From positions 118,103 through 182,102 of the forward strand of contig JAILGB010000011.1 of the NCBI GenBank assembly GCA_024697185.1: DNA of 64,000 nucleotides, read 5' to 3'. Position numbers and translations under genes: made by a program. Shown here piece by piece: positions 17,344 to 26,570 of the stretch (positions are counted from its first letter, which is position 1; the number at the start of each line of letters is the position of its first letter). The notes under the pieces were generated by a model that worked only from the letters and a program-made list of their open reading frames with translations, was not told the DNA's origin and made no database searches. The stretch comes from Opitutales bacterium (lineage in GTDB: Bacteria > Verrucomicrobiota > Verrucomicrobiia > Opitutales > UBA953).

Positions 17344-19619
17344 ATTGATTCTACGGCATCCACATCGATGATTTCAATCACGCCCTTGGGCCAGGGAAAA
17401 CGGGAACGCAATTCGCTGACCGTCGCCACCACCGGCGTTACGCGATCGCAGACATAAAACAGGTGCCAGCGATAAAAATCCTGCAATTTTTCAATCGTGC
17501 ACGGACAAGGTCCCTTAAAAGCGCAAAGCCCCGGAGCGTTTTTGTCCACAAAATCCTTCCAGGCCTCCACCGTCCGTTCCAAAAGCGCCTCATCCTCACT
17601 GCGGAAAAGATGCCGGATCAAATGCGAAGAAGGCGGATAGTTGAACTCGCGACGTTTTTGAAGCTCCTCTTCGACAAAACCCTCGTAATCGCCTTCCTTC
17701 GCATATTGGATCGGAGCCGCGAACGGCGTGAACGTCTGCACGATGACCTCCCCGTCCAAATCGCCGCGCCCCGCCCGTCCCGAGACTTGAACCAAAAGCT
17801 GGAATGTCCGTTCCGCCGCCCTGAAATCGGGAATGTGCAAGGACAGATCCGCATCGATAATGCCCGCCAACGTCACCCGGGGGAAATCCAATCCCTTCGC
17901 GATCATCTGCGTCCCCAGCAAAATGTCAATGTCTCCGTTGCGAAACTGGGCGAGGATTTCCCTAAACTCATTTTTTTTGCTCATCGTGTCCCCGTCCAAA
18001 CGCCGGATCCGCGCCTGCGGGAACGCGTCTCTTAAAATCTCCTCCGCCCTCTGCGTGCCGTAACCGCGTTTTTTGATCGACTCGCTCTTGCACTGCGGGC
18101 ACTGCGAGATCGCCGCCTGAATATAGCCGCAGAGATGGCAGCGCAAAGTCCGGTCATGACGATGGAAGGTCAGCGGCGCCGAACAATGCGGGCAAGTCGC
18201 CACATAACCGCAATCCGGACAAATCAGCGCGCGGGAATAGCCGCGCCGGTTGAGAAAAAGAATACATTGCTCATGCCCGTCCAGCCGTTCCCGTATCGCC
18301 TTGAGCATCGTCCGCGAAAATGTCGTCTGCCCTCGCATGTTCAAGATTTCGCGGCGCATATCCACAATCGACACCTGCGGCAAAGGATGCGCGTCCACAC
18401 GATTTGCAATGCGGTTCAAGACATATTTGCCGTTCAACGCGTTCGAAAAACTCTCAATCGACGGTGTCGCCGAGCCCAAAACACAAACGGCGCCACATTT
18501 GGAAGCCCGATAAACCGCAAGATCGCGACCGTGATAAAAAGGCGTTTCGCCCTGCTTGAACGACGGCTCGTGCTCCTCGTCCACAATAATCAGCCGCAAA
18601 TTTTTCATCGGTGCAAAAATCGCCGAACGCGCACCGACCAAGACGCGGGCGTTCCCGCGAGCCATATCCATCCACGCGTCAAAACGCTCACCCGACGACA
18701 AATGACTGTGCCAGACAACCGTCTGCGTGCCGCAATCGTCCAAACGGGAACGCAAGCGCTCGACCGTCTGCGGCGTCAGGGCGACTTCGGGAACCAAAAA
18801 AATCGCCGAACCGCCCTCCGCCAAAACCTTGCGGATCGCCTCAATATAAACCTCCGTCTTACCGCTCCCCGTCACGCCAAAAAGCAAATGCGTCCGATAA
18901 ACGCGCTCGTCCAACGATGTCGCAATCGCCGCCAACGCCGAACGCTGCTCCTCATTCAAATCAAACGCCGCCTTCCCGCGTTCCCGCGTTCCCGCAAGCG
19001 AATCCGCATAGGCGACACGCGACACCGGGGCCGTCTCCTGGCGCACCAGACCGCTTTTGACCAGGGCGTTGACGACAACGGCGGAATACGGCAGCGTGTT
19101 GCGCAAAACAGCCTCGGGACTCTGCGCCAGACGCCGATAAAGCTCCGCCTGCTTTTTGGCGCGCCGCGAAAGTTTTTCGAACACCTCCGTCTCAAACGGC
19201 GCCACCAACGACAAACGATGCTCCAACAGCGGGCGGACACCTTCGCGCACCACCAGCGGGATCACCGTATTGATCACCGAGTTTAGCGAACAGGCATAAT
19301 ACGCCGAAAGCCAGCGGCAAAGGTCGATCTCATCCGCCGCCAAAACGGGAAAGGGATACAAAAACTCCAAAATCGCCTTGGCGCGCGCCGCAATCGCCTC
19401 CTCGCAAGCCGCCGGAAAATCCCAGACGATCCCCAAAACCTTTCGCCTGCCCAACGGCACGCGCACCAGCATTCCCGCCGACAAAGACACCGCCATCGCT
19501 TCGGGAACGCGATAAGTATAGGCGTTCCCGCCGCCGTCAAAGGGCAAAACCGACGCAAAAAGCGTTCCCGCGGGAACGGGAATCTCCGGGAAAAGTTCCG
19601 CCTGCCGATTGTCCGCCAT
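17340..19619 (-). CDS. priA: Primosomal protein N' (replication restart helicase)
   Basis: PriA recognises stalled forks and D-loops and reloads the replisome; in some bacteria it is needed for transformation. The 759-residue protein begins MADNRQAEL (start at 19619; the upstream ATG adds only MFFFL). It shows Walker A GVTGSGKTEVY, the DEEH box VDEEHEPSFKQ, a zinc region with paired CxxC motifs (CPDCGY, CPHCS, CHLCGY, CPQC) and C-terminal helicase motifs. VPAGT near residue 20 and LAGTRERG near residue 210 are each encoded by fused uptake-like motifs. Confidence 0.96.
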   Translation of the reverse strand: MADNRQAELFPEIPVPAGTLFASVLPFDGGGNAYTYRVPEAMAVSLSAGMLVRVPLGRRKVLGIVWDFPAACEEAIAARAKAILEFLYPFPVLAADEIDLCRWLSAYYACSLNSVINTVIPLVVREGVRPLLEHRLSLVAPFETEVFEKLSRRAKKQAELYRRLAQSPEAVLRNTLPYSAVVVNALVKSGLVRQETAPVSRVAYADSLAGTRERGKAAFDLNEEQRSALAAIATSLDERVYRTHLLFGVTGSGKTEVYIEAIRKVLAEGGSAIFLVPEVALTPQTVERLRSRLDDCGTQTVVWHSHLSSGERFDAWMDMARGNARVLVGARSAIFAPMKNLRLIIVDEEHEPSFKQGETPFYHGRDLAVYRASKCGAVCVLGSATPSIESFSNALNGKYVLNRIANRVDAHPLPQVSIVDMRREILNMRGQTTFSRTMLKAIRERLDGHEQCILFLNRRGYSRALICPDCGYVATCPHCSAPLTFHRHDRTLRCHLCGYIQAAISQCPQCKSESIKKRGYGTQRAEEILRDAFPQARIRRLDGDTMSKKNEFREILAQFRNGDIDILLGTQMIAKGLDFPRVTLAGIIDADLSLHIPDFRAAERTFQLLVQVSGRAGRGDLDGEVIVQTFTPFAAPIQYAKEGDYEGFVEEELQKRREFNYPPSSHLIRHLFRSEDEALLERTVEAWKDFVDKNAPGLCAFKGPCPCTIEKLQDFYRWHLFYVCDRVTPVVATVSELRSRFPWPKGVIEIIDVDAVESM

Positions 19620-19637
19620 CAAAAAAAAAAACACCCG

Positions 19638-20648
19638 TTATTTTTCGCAACGGGAACGCGCAAAACTTTCCGCAAAATATGTCAAAATCAAATCGGCTCC
19701 CGCCCGGCGGATCGCCAGCAAGGATTCGTCACGGCAAGCTTCCAGGTCGAGCCAGCCCGCCTGTGCCGCCGCCACCAGTTGGGAATATTCGCCGGAAACC
19801 TGATAGGCGACCACGGGAACGAGCGTGTTCTCGCGCACATCGCGGATAATGTCGAGATAAATGCCCGCAGGCTTCACCATTACCATGTCGGCGTTTTCCG
19901 CCTCGTCAAAAAGCGCCTCGCGAATCGCTTCGCGGCGATTGGCGGGATTTGCCTGGTAGGATTTTTTGCTCAAGCCGGAAATCTTGTTTTTAGCCTCCGT
20001 CTTGCTGCCGACGGCATCGCGAAACGGTCCGTAATACGCCGAGGCGAATTTTGCCGAATAGGCGCAAATGCCCGTTCCCGTCAGCCCTTCGGCATCGAGA
20101 GCCGCGCGAATTGCCGCGATTCTGCCGTCCATCATGTCCGACGGCGCGACAAAATCCGCTCCCGCCCGCGCATTTTCAACTGCCATTTTGCAAAGGATCT
20201 CCACCGACGGGTCGTTGTCCACGTCTCCGCCGTCCGCCGTCAAGACGCCGTCGTGGCCGTGCGTCGTGTAAGGGTCGAGCGCGATATCCGCAAAAATGAC
20301 CATTTCGGGAACGGCGGCCTTGACAGCCCGGATCGCCCGGCAAATCAGGTTTTCCGGATTGTAGGATTCCGCCCCGTCGGGACTTTTTTTATCGTCCGGA
20401 GTCTTCGGGAACGGTGCGATCCCGTAAACGCCCAATGATGCCAAAATCTTGCATTTTTCGACTAACGCCGGGATTGTCAGCCGCTCGATACCGGGCATTG
20501 ACTCGATCGGCTCCGGAACGGGACCGTCCGTCAAAAAAACCGGCTGGACCAGCTGTGCGGGAACGAGCGACGTTTCGTCGAACATCGCCCGGACAGACGC
20601 ATTTTTGCGCAAGCGCCGCAAGCGCACGGGGATATCAAACTGTTTCAT
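19638..20648 (-). CDS. hemB: Porphobilinogen synthase
   Basis: HemB condenses two 5-aminolevulinates to porphobilinogen in haem synthesis, needed here by cytochrome bd. The ATG at 20648 gives 336 residues beginning MKQFDIPVRLRRLR. The Schiff-base lysine is in MVKPAGIYLD, and a second active-site lysine in YSAKFASAYYGPFRDA. The metal site reads DIALDPYTTHGHDG with no cysteines, the magnesium/potassium-type variant rather than the zinc type. It lies in a same-strand run between rdgB and priA. Confidence 0.95.
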   Translation of the reverse strand: MKQFDIPVRLRRLRKNASVRAMFDETSLVPAQLVQPVFLTDGPVPEPIESMPGIERLTIPALVEKCKILASLGVYGIAPFPKTPDDKKSPDGAESYNPENLICRAIRAVKAAVPEMVIFADIALDPYTTHGHDGVLTADGGDVDNDPSVEILCKMAVENARAGADFVAPSDMMDGRIAAIRAALDAEGLTGTGICAYSAKFASAYYGPFRDAVGSKTEAKNKISGLSKKSYQANPANRREAIREALFDEAENADMVMVKPAGIYLDIIRDVRENTLVPVVAYQVSGEYSQLVAAAQAGWLDLEACRDESLLAIRRAGADLILTYFAESFARSRCEK

Positions 20649-20688
20649 ACGCCCATTATAAGGCACGCCGGCGCGTTCCCGCAAAACT

Positions 20689-21303
20689 TTATCGGGCTTT
20701 TAAAAATGCGCAGAGTTTTTGGAACGCGTTCCCGCGATGCGACAATTTGTCTTTAACCGTTCCCGCCAGCTGCGCAAAAGTTTTGTCATAGCCGTCGGGC
20801 ACAAAAATCGGATCATAACCGAAGCCGAAACCGCCGTCGGACTCCGCCATCGCGATTGTTCCCGCGCTCTTGGCGTCAAAGACAAATTCGTTCCCGTTCC
20901 CGTCGATCAAAAGCAGACAGCAATAAAAATAGGCACCGCGCCTTGTCGCGGGAACGCCTTCGAGCGCCGCGAGCAGTTTGGCGCGATTTTGGGCGGCTGT
21001 CGCCTCGGGTCCGGCATAATAGGCTGTATCGACGCCGGGATTGCCGCCGAGCGCATCGACGCAGAGTCCGCTGTCGTCCGCCATCACCGGCGTTCCCGCC
21101 GGCAAAAGCGCCTGCAAAGCCCGCGCCTTCAAACGCGCGTTCCCGACAAATGTCCCCGAATCCTCGCACACCGCCGGCATCCCCTGTTCCCGCGCCTCCT
21201 TGGCGGAGACAAAACGGACATTGTCCAGGCGCGATTCCGCCGCCAAGCGGTTAAACTCTTCCACCTTGTGGGCGTTGCCCGTTGCGATTACGATCGTCGT
21301 CAT
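20689..21303 (-). CDS. rdgB: XTP/dITP diphosphohydrolase (RdgB/HAM1)
   Basis: It removes non-canonical purine nucleoside triphosphates such as dITP and XTP. The start at 21303 (MTTIVIATGNAHKVEEF) places the family motif at the N-terminus, giving 204 residues. Other family marks are MADDSGLCVDALGG, GFGYDPIFVPDG and LSHRGNAFQKL. The gene begins 14 bases after the prc stop. The cysteine-rich stretch FYCCLLLI is ordinary for this fold. Confidence 0.95.
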   Translation of the reverse strand: MTTIVIATGNAHKVEEFNRLAAESRLDNVRFVSAKEAREQGMPAVCEDSGTFVGNARLKARALQALLPAGTPVMADDSGLCVDALGGNPGVDTAYYAGPEATAAQNRAKLLAALEGVPATRRGAYFYCCLLLIDGNGNEFVFDAKSAGTIAMAESDGGFGFGYDPIFVPDGYDKTFAQLAGTVKDKLSHRGNAFQKLCAFLKAR

Positions 21304-21316
21304 TTGCGGGAACGGA

Positions 21317-23620
21317 TTATTTTTCGAGCGAGCCGACCCAATCGGCGGCGATACGGGCGGCTTCGCGGAGCACAATGTCAAAATCCGGCAAATCGTCCTC
21401 GTTGTCGAGCAGAGCGTTGTCCTCCTTGTCCGCGGTCTTGGGATTGACGCCCGGGATCGTCAGCGCGATATTTATGCGGTCCGCGGACGACTTTTTCTTG
21501 GCTTTTTTCGTTCCCGCGGCGGATTCGGACTCCGTCTTTTCTTTCGCGAGGGCGGATTCGAGTTTGATTTCCTTGCACGGGAACGCGTCTTTCGCCTCAT
21601 AGGCGGCGAGCGTTTCCTTTATGTGCGCATAAAGTTCCATATCGGCTTCGCGTGTCTCGAGGCGTTTGTCGATATTGAGACAGACCGACTTGTCATCCTG
21701 ACGGTCCTTAAACCAAGCGAGCGAATGCGTCAGCGTTTGGAATTCCGGCAACTCCGCCTGACGGCGTTTGCTGGACTCCGCAAGCCGGTCAATCAGCTCC
21801 TGCGAAATCGGCGCTTTGAGCCAGGCGTATTTTTGCGGATTTTTGGGAAGAGCGCTTTCGACGGAATCCCACGGGAGCGGATTTTCGAGATCGCTTTCGG
21901 CGACCGGCAAAACGCTGTAGGTCGAAGGGATCGCAATGTCCGCGGGAACGCCGTTAAGCTGGATCGAGTTTCCCGACGGCGCATACCATTTGCTGCGCGT
22001 GACCTTGATGGACGCGTTGTAGTCCTTGCCGATCAGGGAATACGGTTTGACTTCCTGCACCGAGCCCTTGCCGTGCGTTTGCGGATCGCCGACGATGAGG
22101 GCGCGACCATTGTCGCTGAGCGCACCCGCAACAATCTCAGAGGCGCTGGCAGAAGCCTTGGACGTCAAAATAATCATCGGACCGTCCCACGACGCCGGCG
22201 TCTGAATGAGCAAATTGCCCGCCGCCGAGAGCAAAGAGCTCTGCCCCGTCTTGTAAGTCACCACCGTTCCCGCCGCATCCTTGATCCGCACGACCGGCTG
22301 GTTGGCGCCGACAAAAAGTTCCGTAAGATTGATAGCCTCGTTCAAATAGCCGCCACCGTTTTGACGCAAATCGAGAATAATCGCGCGCGCGCCGAGTTTC
22401 TTCAGTTTTTCAAGCAGTTCCCGCACATCGTCCGTCGTCGAAAACGCCAATGCGTCATCGCTGTCCCGGCCATAAAATCCCGGAAGATTGATGACGCCCA
22501 CGGGAACGCTTTTTTCGCCCGCGGGAACGCTGATCAGTTTCGCCGAAGCCAACTGCTCCGCGATTTTGATTTCGTCACGCTCCAAAACAATGACGCGGCG
22601 ACGGCTGTGGTCGGAACCCGACTCCACATAAAGCCGGACTTTTTCGCCCTTTTTGCCGCGCAACATATGGACAATGCGATTGAGGCGCATCCCGATCACA
22701 TCGACCATCTCGTCGCTGCCCTGCTTGGTCCCGACAGCAATCAGACGGTCGCCGACCTCAAACTGCCCCGAACGCTCGACTGGACCGCCGGGCATGATCT
22801 CCCGAATCGTGCAATAACCGTCGTCATCATAAAGCACCGCGCCGATCCCGCAAAGCGCATTGCGCATCGCAATCTGGAAATCCGCCATCGACTGCGCCGT
22901 AAAAAATGTCGTGTGAGGATCAAACTCCGATGTCAGGGCATTCAAAAAAATCTCCTCGACCTCCCAAGGCTCCAAAACAATGTTTTTGGCGATTTTTTCA
23001 TAACGGGAAGCAACCCGCTCCGCCGCAGCCGCCACCGCCGCATCGTCAAGCGTCTCCTTGCCCGAAAGCAGCTCGTTGATCAGATCATTGCAAAGCCGTT
23101 CCCGCCAAAGACGGTCCGCAGCCGCGGCATCCTTCGGCCACGGAAGTTTCTTGCGGTCGAGTGTGAACGTCCCGCCCTGACGCAGATCAAATTTCGCCGT
23201 CGTCAACTCGTTCCGGATCCAAGCCACACGAGCCGCATATTTTTCCAAAAAAACCTTATAAATCTCAAACGCCGGATAAATGTTGCCGTTTTTGAAATTG
23301 TTGTCGAGCATCGACGCAAAACGCTCCTGGAACAGCCTGACATCCTCTTCCAAAAAAATCATCCGCGAACCGTCAAGCGTCCCGACATAACGCTCCAAAA
23401 ACTCGCGCTTGTCCACATCCTCTATTTTCTTGTGGGTGATATGGAGACGCTCCAAATAAAGCGACGTGATAATCGTGTCGTTTTTCATCTCGCGCGTCGT
23501 CGTGTAGAGCGGAATCTCCCGCGACGGCGAAACCACATTGACAGACTCCGACTCCTGCGCCGACAACAGCGTTCCCGCAAAACCGGCAAACGCCAAGACC
23601 TTAAACAAATTCAAATTCAT
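21317..23620 (-). CDS. prc: C-terminal (tail-specific) processing protease
   Basis: Prc is a periplasmic S41 serine protease that trims C-termini. The start at 23620 (MNLNLFKVLAF) gives a 767-residue protein with a signal peptide. A helical N-terminal domain (about 40-240) precedes a PDZ domain (around DGYCTIREIMPGGPVERSG), then the S41 domain with LRQNGGG and the nucleophile region TSKASASASE; a C-terminal tail is rich in Lys and Glu. A very long open frame on the opposite strand (21041-23659) is a composition artefact. Confidence 0.94.
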   Translation of the reverse strand: MNLNLFKVLAFAGFAGTLLSAQESESVNVVSPSREIPLYTTTREMKNDTIITSLYLERLHITHKKIEDVDKREFLERYVGTLDGSRMIFLEEDVRLFQERFASMLDNNFKNGNIYPAFEIYKVFLEKYAARVAWIRNELTTAKFDLRQGGTFTLDRKKLPWPKDAAAADRLWRERLCNDLINELLSGKETLDDAAVAAAAERVASRYEKIAKNIVLEPWEVEEIFLNALTSEFDPHTTFFTAQSMADFQIAMRNALCGIGAVLYDDDGYCTIREIMPGGPVERSGQFEVGDRLIAVGTKQGSDEMVDVIGMRLNRIVHMLRGKKGEKVRLYVESGSDHSRRRVIVLERDEIKIAEQLASAKLISVPAGEKSVPVGVINLPGFYGRDSDDALAFSTTDDVRELLEKLKKLGARAIILDLRQNGGGYLNEAINLTELFVGANQPVVRIKDAAGTVVTYKTGQSSLLSAAGNLLIQTPASWDGPMIILTSKASASASEIVAGALSDNGRALIVGDPQTHGKGSVQEVKPYSLIGKDYNASIKVTRSKWYAPSGNSIQLNGVPADIAIPSTYSVLPVAESDLENPLPWDSVESALPKNPQKYAWLKAPISQELIDRLAESSKRRQAELPEFQTLTHSLAWFKDRQDDKSVCLNIDKRLETREADMELYAHIKETLAAYEAKDAFPCKEIKLESALAKEKTESESAAGTKKAKKKSSADRINIALTIPGVNPKTADKEDNALLDNEDDLPDFDIVLREAARIAADWVGSLEK

Positions 23621-23636
23621 GAAAACCATTATAAAT

Positions 23637-23711
23637 CGCGTTCCCGACGGCCGCGATAAAATTTCCCCGTTCCCGCGGGAACGCGATCCCGGAACAAATT
23701 CGCGGGAACGG
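23637..23711. repeat. Motif cluster between prc and the DpnII genes
   Basis: The divergent intergenic region holds four copies or near-copies of the 9-mer, including the fused palindrome at 23668-23683 and GCGGGAACG at 23702-23710. Nothing else was recognised before the dpnM promoter. Confidence 0.7.
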
Positions 23712-23729
23712 GATTTTTTAAGAAAAAAC

Positions 23730-23756
23730 TTGCTTTTTTTTTTGCCCTATTAGAAT
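23730..23756 (+). promoter_or_regulatory. Possible promoter of the DpnII operon
   Basis: TTGCTT (23730-23735) and TAGAAT (23751-23756) are 15 bases apart, shorter than ideal, with a GGAG site at 23764 and the ATG at 23781. Confidence 0.4.
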
Positions 23757-23780
23757 TGAAGTTAGGAGAGCGCAAAATTT

Positions 23781-24734
23781 ATGAAATCCCCAAAACGAAC
23801 ACAAGAAGACGACAAAGACGGCGGGGAACAAATTTTGGGCAAACCGTTTTTAAAATGGGTCGGCGGGAAAAGCCAACTTTTGGAGGAAATTTTTAAAAGT
23901 TTTCCAAATAAAATTTTCCACTCTCAAAAATCAACTTATGTCGAACCCTTTGTCGGCGGTGGATCCGTCCTGTTCAAAATCTTGCGGGAACAGCAAAATA
24001 TTCGCCGGGCTGTCTTGAACGATATAAATCCGGCGCTGATTTCGACCTATATTTGCGTGCGCGACAATCCCGGCGCATTGCTCGAAGAACTTTCAAAATT
24101 GGAGCGCGATTATTTCGCCCTGCCGGAATCGGGAAATTCCCGCCGCGATTTTTTTCTCTCCCGACGGGCGGAGTTCAACACGTTGACGACATCGCAAAAA
24201 AACTCAAAACAGGAAATTCGCGTTCCCGCCCTGTTAATTTTCCTCAACCGCACCTGCTTCAACGGACTTTTCCGTGTCAATTCCCGCGGAGAATTCAATG
24301 TTCCTTTCGGAAAATACAAAAACCCGAAAATTTGCGATCCCGAAACGATTTTTGCCAACAGCGCCCTTTTGCAAAAAACAGAAATTCTCTGCGGGGATTT
24401 TGACAAAACTCTCCAATATGCCGACGGGAACGCGCTTTTTTACTTAGACCCGCCCTACAAAGCGCTCAGCCCGACATCAAGCTTCAACGCATACGCGCAA
24501 GGAGGCTTTGACGACAACGCACAAATCCGGCTGCGCGACTTTTGCAGAACCCTCCACGAGCGCGGAGCAAAATGGGTCTTGAGCAATTCCGATGCGCCCG
24601 ACGGGAACGGCGCGCCTTTTTTCGACAAAATCTATGCCGGCTTCCGCATCCGCCGCGTTTTTGCATCCCGTATGATCAACGCCGATCCCGCCAAGCGCGG
24701 AAAACTGGCGGAAGTCCTAATTTCCAATTTTTGA
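23781..24734 (+). CDS. dpnM: DNA adenine methylase, D12 class (Dam/DpnM type)
   Basis: A 317-residue N6-adenine methyltransferase. It has the AdoMet site FLKWVGGKSQLL near residue 23, the EPFVGGGSVLFK motif and the catalytic DPPYKALSPTSSF near residue 221, in the D12 order. Next to a DpnII-type endonuclease it should methylate GATC on double-stranded DNA to protect the host. It has one exact uptake-like motif (24222) and several near-copies, so it has probably been resident for a long time. The stop is 14 bases before the endonuclease start, which has its own strong ribosome site. Confidence 0.92.
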   Translation: MKSPKRTQEDDKDGGEQILGKPFLKWVGGKSQLLEEIFKSFPNKIFHSQKSTYVEPFVGGGSVLFKILREQQNIRRAVLNDINPALISTYICVRDNPGALLEELSKLERDYFALPESGNSRRDFFLSRRAEFNTLTTSQKNSKQEIRVPALLIFLNRTCFNGLFRVNSRGEFNVPFGKYKNPKICDPETIFANSALLQKTEILCGDFDKTLQYADGNALFYLDPPYKALSPTSSFNAYAQGGFDDNAQIRLRDFCRTLHERGAKWVLSNSDAPDGNGAPFFDKIYAGFRIRRVFASRMINADPAKRGKLAEVLISNF

Positions 24735-24748
24735 GGAGGGGAGAGACG

Positions 24749-25588
24749 ATGGAAAAAATCCCATTTGACGAGTTTTGGAACACACTCACAGAAACAAATA
24801 CTACGCTTGGATTTTTCGTCGATTTTAAAAAAGTTACAAAGAATGTTGAATCGTTAGCGATTCGCTTAAATCAACTGAACTATTTGTTGGGGAAAGAAAA
24901 TCTTGAAGAAGCGGTGCATAAACTTTTTGAAGAAAATCCGAGGGCATTTGATGTGTCGCTTTTTGAAATGTTGGTTGCCGTTCGCAGTAAAGGGAAACAG
25001 ATGGTGTTGGACAACAAACGAAATTTAAGGAACTTCTCCGAATTCTTCACCTCTGCCGATGGCGTTTGGGATTTTATTACGGGCACCGGGCTATCTGAAA
25101 TTTTTCGAGATAAAAAAATCTCAAATTTAGTGGATTACGTTTTCGGCGTAGAGGTCGGGCTGGATTCTAATGCGCGTAAGTCTCGATGCGGGAAACTCAT
25201 GGCGGAACAAATCAAAAAGAGATTTCGCGATGCCAACATTGATTTTGAAACAGAAGTCAACAGTACCGAATTCCCGGATTTGACAAGGCTTGGCAAAGAC
25301 ATGAAGCGTTTCGATTTTGTTGTTAAAACGAGTGCAAAAACATATTTGATTGAGGTTAATTTCTACAATGCAAGCGGATCAAAGCCAAACGAGGTCGCGC
25401 GGGCATATAGGGAGCTTGCGAAAGAAATTTTGCCATGTGAGAATTACGAATTTGTCTGGATTACAGACGGTCGCGGATGGCGTGCATCCCAAAACAAATT
25501 AAAAGAAGCCTATCAGGAAATTCCCAACGTTTTTAATTTGTCCACGTTGGAAAAATTCATCGAGAACCTTCGCACCGAAAAATTATGA
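24749..25588 (+). CDS. dpnB: Type II restriction endonuclease, DpnII/MboI family
   Basis: A 279-residue protein beginning MEKIPFDEFWNTL with GGAGG-GGAG upstream. DpnII-like features include FGVEVGLDSNARKSR and a PD-(D/E)xK-like core (RFDFVVKTSAKTYLIEVNFY, Asp and Glu-x-Asn at about residues 190-207), followed by FVWITDGRGW. It should cleave unmethylated GATC. Unlike its two methylase neighbours it is AT-rich and has no copy of the 9-mer, suggesting a separate, more recent arrival. Its last codons overlap the next gene by 4 bases. Confidence 0.88.
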   Translation: MEKIPFDEFWNTLTETNTTLGFFVDFKKVTKNVESLAIRLNQLNYLLGKENLEEAVHKLFEENPRAFDVSLFEMLVAVRSKGKQMVLDNKRNLRNFSEFFTSADGVWDFITGTGLSEIFRDKKISNLVDYVFGVEVGLDSNARKSRCGKLMAEQIKKRFRDANIDFETEVNSTEFPDLTRLGKDMKRFDFVVKTSAKTYLIEVNFYNASGSKPNEVARAYRELAKEILPCENYEFVWITDGRGWRASQNKLKEAYQEIPNVFNLSTLEKFIENLRTEKL

Positions 25589-26460
25589 TTTCCCGATATT
25601 TCAAATCCGAAGATCGGGATTTTACATTGCTGCGCGGCGATTGCGTGGAGCAAATGCGCGCGTTTGATTTCGAATTCGATATGATTTTTGCCGACCCGCC
25701 GTATTTTCTTTCCAACGACGGAATTTCTGTGCAGTCGGGCAAAGTCGTTTCCGTAAACAAAGGCGAATGGGATCGTTCCCGCGGCGAAAAAACGGACGAG
25801 GCGTTCACGAGAATGTGGATTGCAGAAGCCCGCAAAAAACTCGCACCGACGGGAACGATCTGGATCAGCGGAACCTATCACAACATTTTTTCTATTGCAA
25901 AAATTTTAAAGGAACAACATTTTAAAATTTTAAATGTCGTAACTTGGGCAAAAACAAATCCGCCTCCAAACCTGTCCTGCCGCTATTTTACACATTCCAG
26001 CGAATTTATCATTTGGGCGCGAAAATTTGAAAAAACTCCGCATTATTTTGACTATAAACTGATGCGCCGGCTCAACAACGGCAAACAGATGCGCGATGTT
26101 TGGAACCTCCCCGCCATCGCCCCCTGGGAAAAACATTGCGGGAAACATCCGACACAAAAACCCCTGCCCCTGCTCACCAGAATAATTTTAGCCTCAACAC
26201 GGGAACGCGCCTGGATTCTCGATCCGTTTGCAGGAAGCGCAACAAGCGGAATCGCCGCGAATTTGTTAAACCGGCGATTTCTCGGGATCGAACTCGATGA
26301 AAAATTTTTATCCGTCGCGCAGGAACGAAAGCGCGAAATTACGAATTTTAATATTTTTGAAGATTTTAGAAAAAAATTAAAGCTCCCGTTCCAAAATTTT
26401 ATATCCCCGCAAACAGAACTTGTTTTCAAAGAAAACCTTGAACAAAACCTGCCATTCTAA
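25585..26460 (+). CDS. dpnA: DpnA-like DNA methyltransferase
   Basis: A 291-residue amino-methyltransferase with catalytic DPPYFLSNDG near residue 33 and the AdoMet motif DPFAGSATSGIAA near residue 220, the beta-class order. The LSCRYFTHSSEFIIWA and GKHPTQKPLPLL stretches are typical of the second methylase of DpnII systems. In S. pneumoniae DpnA methylates single-stranded GATC DNA and protects incoming transforming DNA from DpnII. The gene order M-R-A differs from the pneumococcal M-A-R. It carries an exact 9-mer copy at 25774 and near-copies. Confidence 0.85.
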   Translation: MISRYFKSEDRDFTLLRGDCVEQMRAFDFEFDMIFADPPYFLSNDGISVQSGKVVSVNKGEWDRSRGEKTDEAFTRMWIAEARKKLAPTGTIWISGTYHNIFSIAKILKEQHFKILNVVTWAKTNPPPNLSCRYFTHSSEFIIWARKFEKTPHYFDYKLMRRLNNGKQMRDVWNLPAIAPWEKHCGKHPTQKPLPLLTRIILASTRERAWILDPFAGSATSGIAANLLNRRFLGIELDEKFLSVAQERKREITNFNIFEDFRKKLKLPFQNFISPQTELVFKENLEQNLPF

Positions 26461-26486
26461 CGGGAACGCAGGAACGGGAAAAGTGC

Positions 26487-26515
26487 TTGACTCGGTGAGG
26501 GTTTTTAAGGATACT
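26487..26515 (+). promoter_or_regulatory. Possible promoter of the secreted orphan gene
   Basis: TTGACT (26487-26492), a 17-base spacer and GATACT (26510-26515) precede a 7-bp hairpin at 26525-26544 and the ATG at 26571. Confidence 0.4.
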
Positions 26516-26570
26516 GAATGAGGTTTCCGGCAACCCCGCCGGAATAGCGATTTGTTAAAACAATAGCATT

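Noticed and set aside
21041..23659. An 872-codon open frame on the + strand opposite prc
   Set aside because: It is antisense to a complete S41 protease with signal peptide, PDZ and catalytic motifs, has no family features, and is Arg-rich as expected of a shadow frame.
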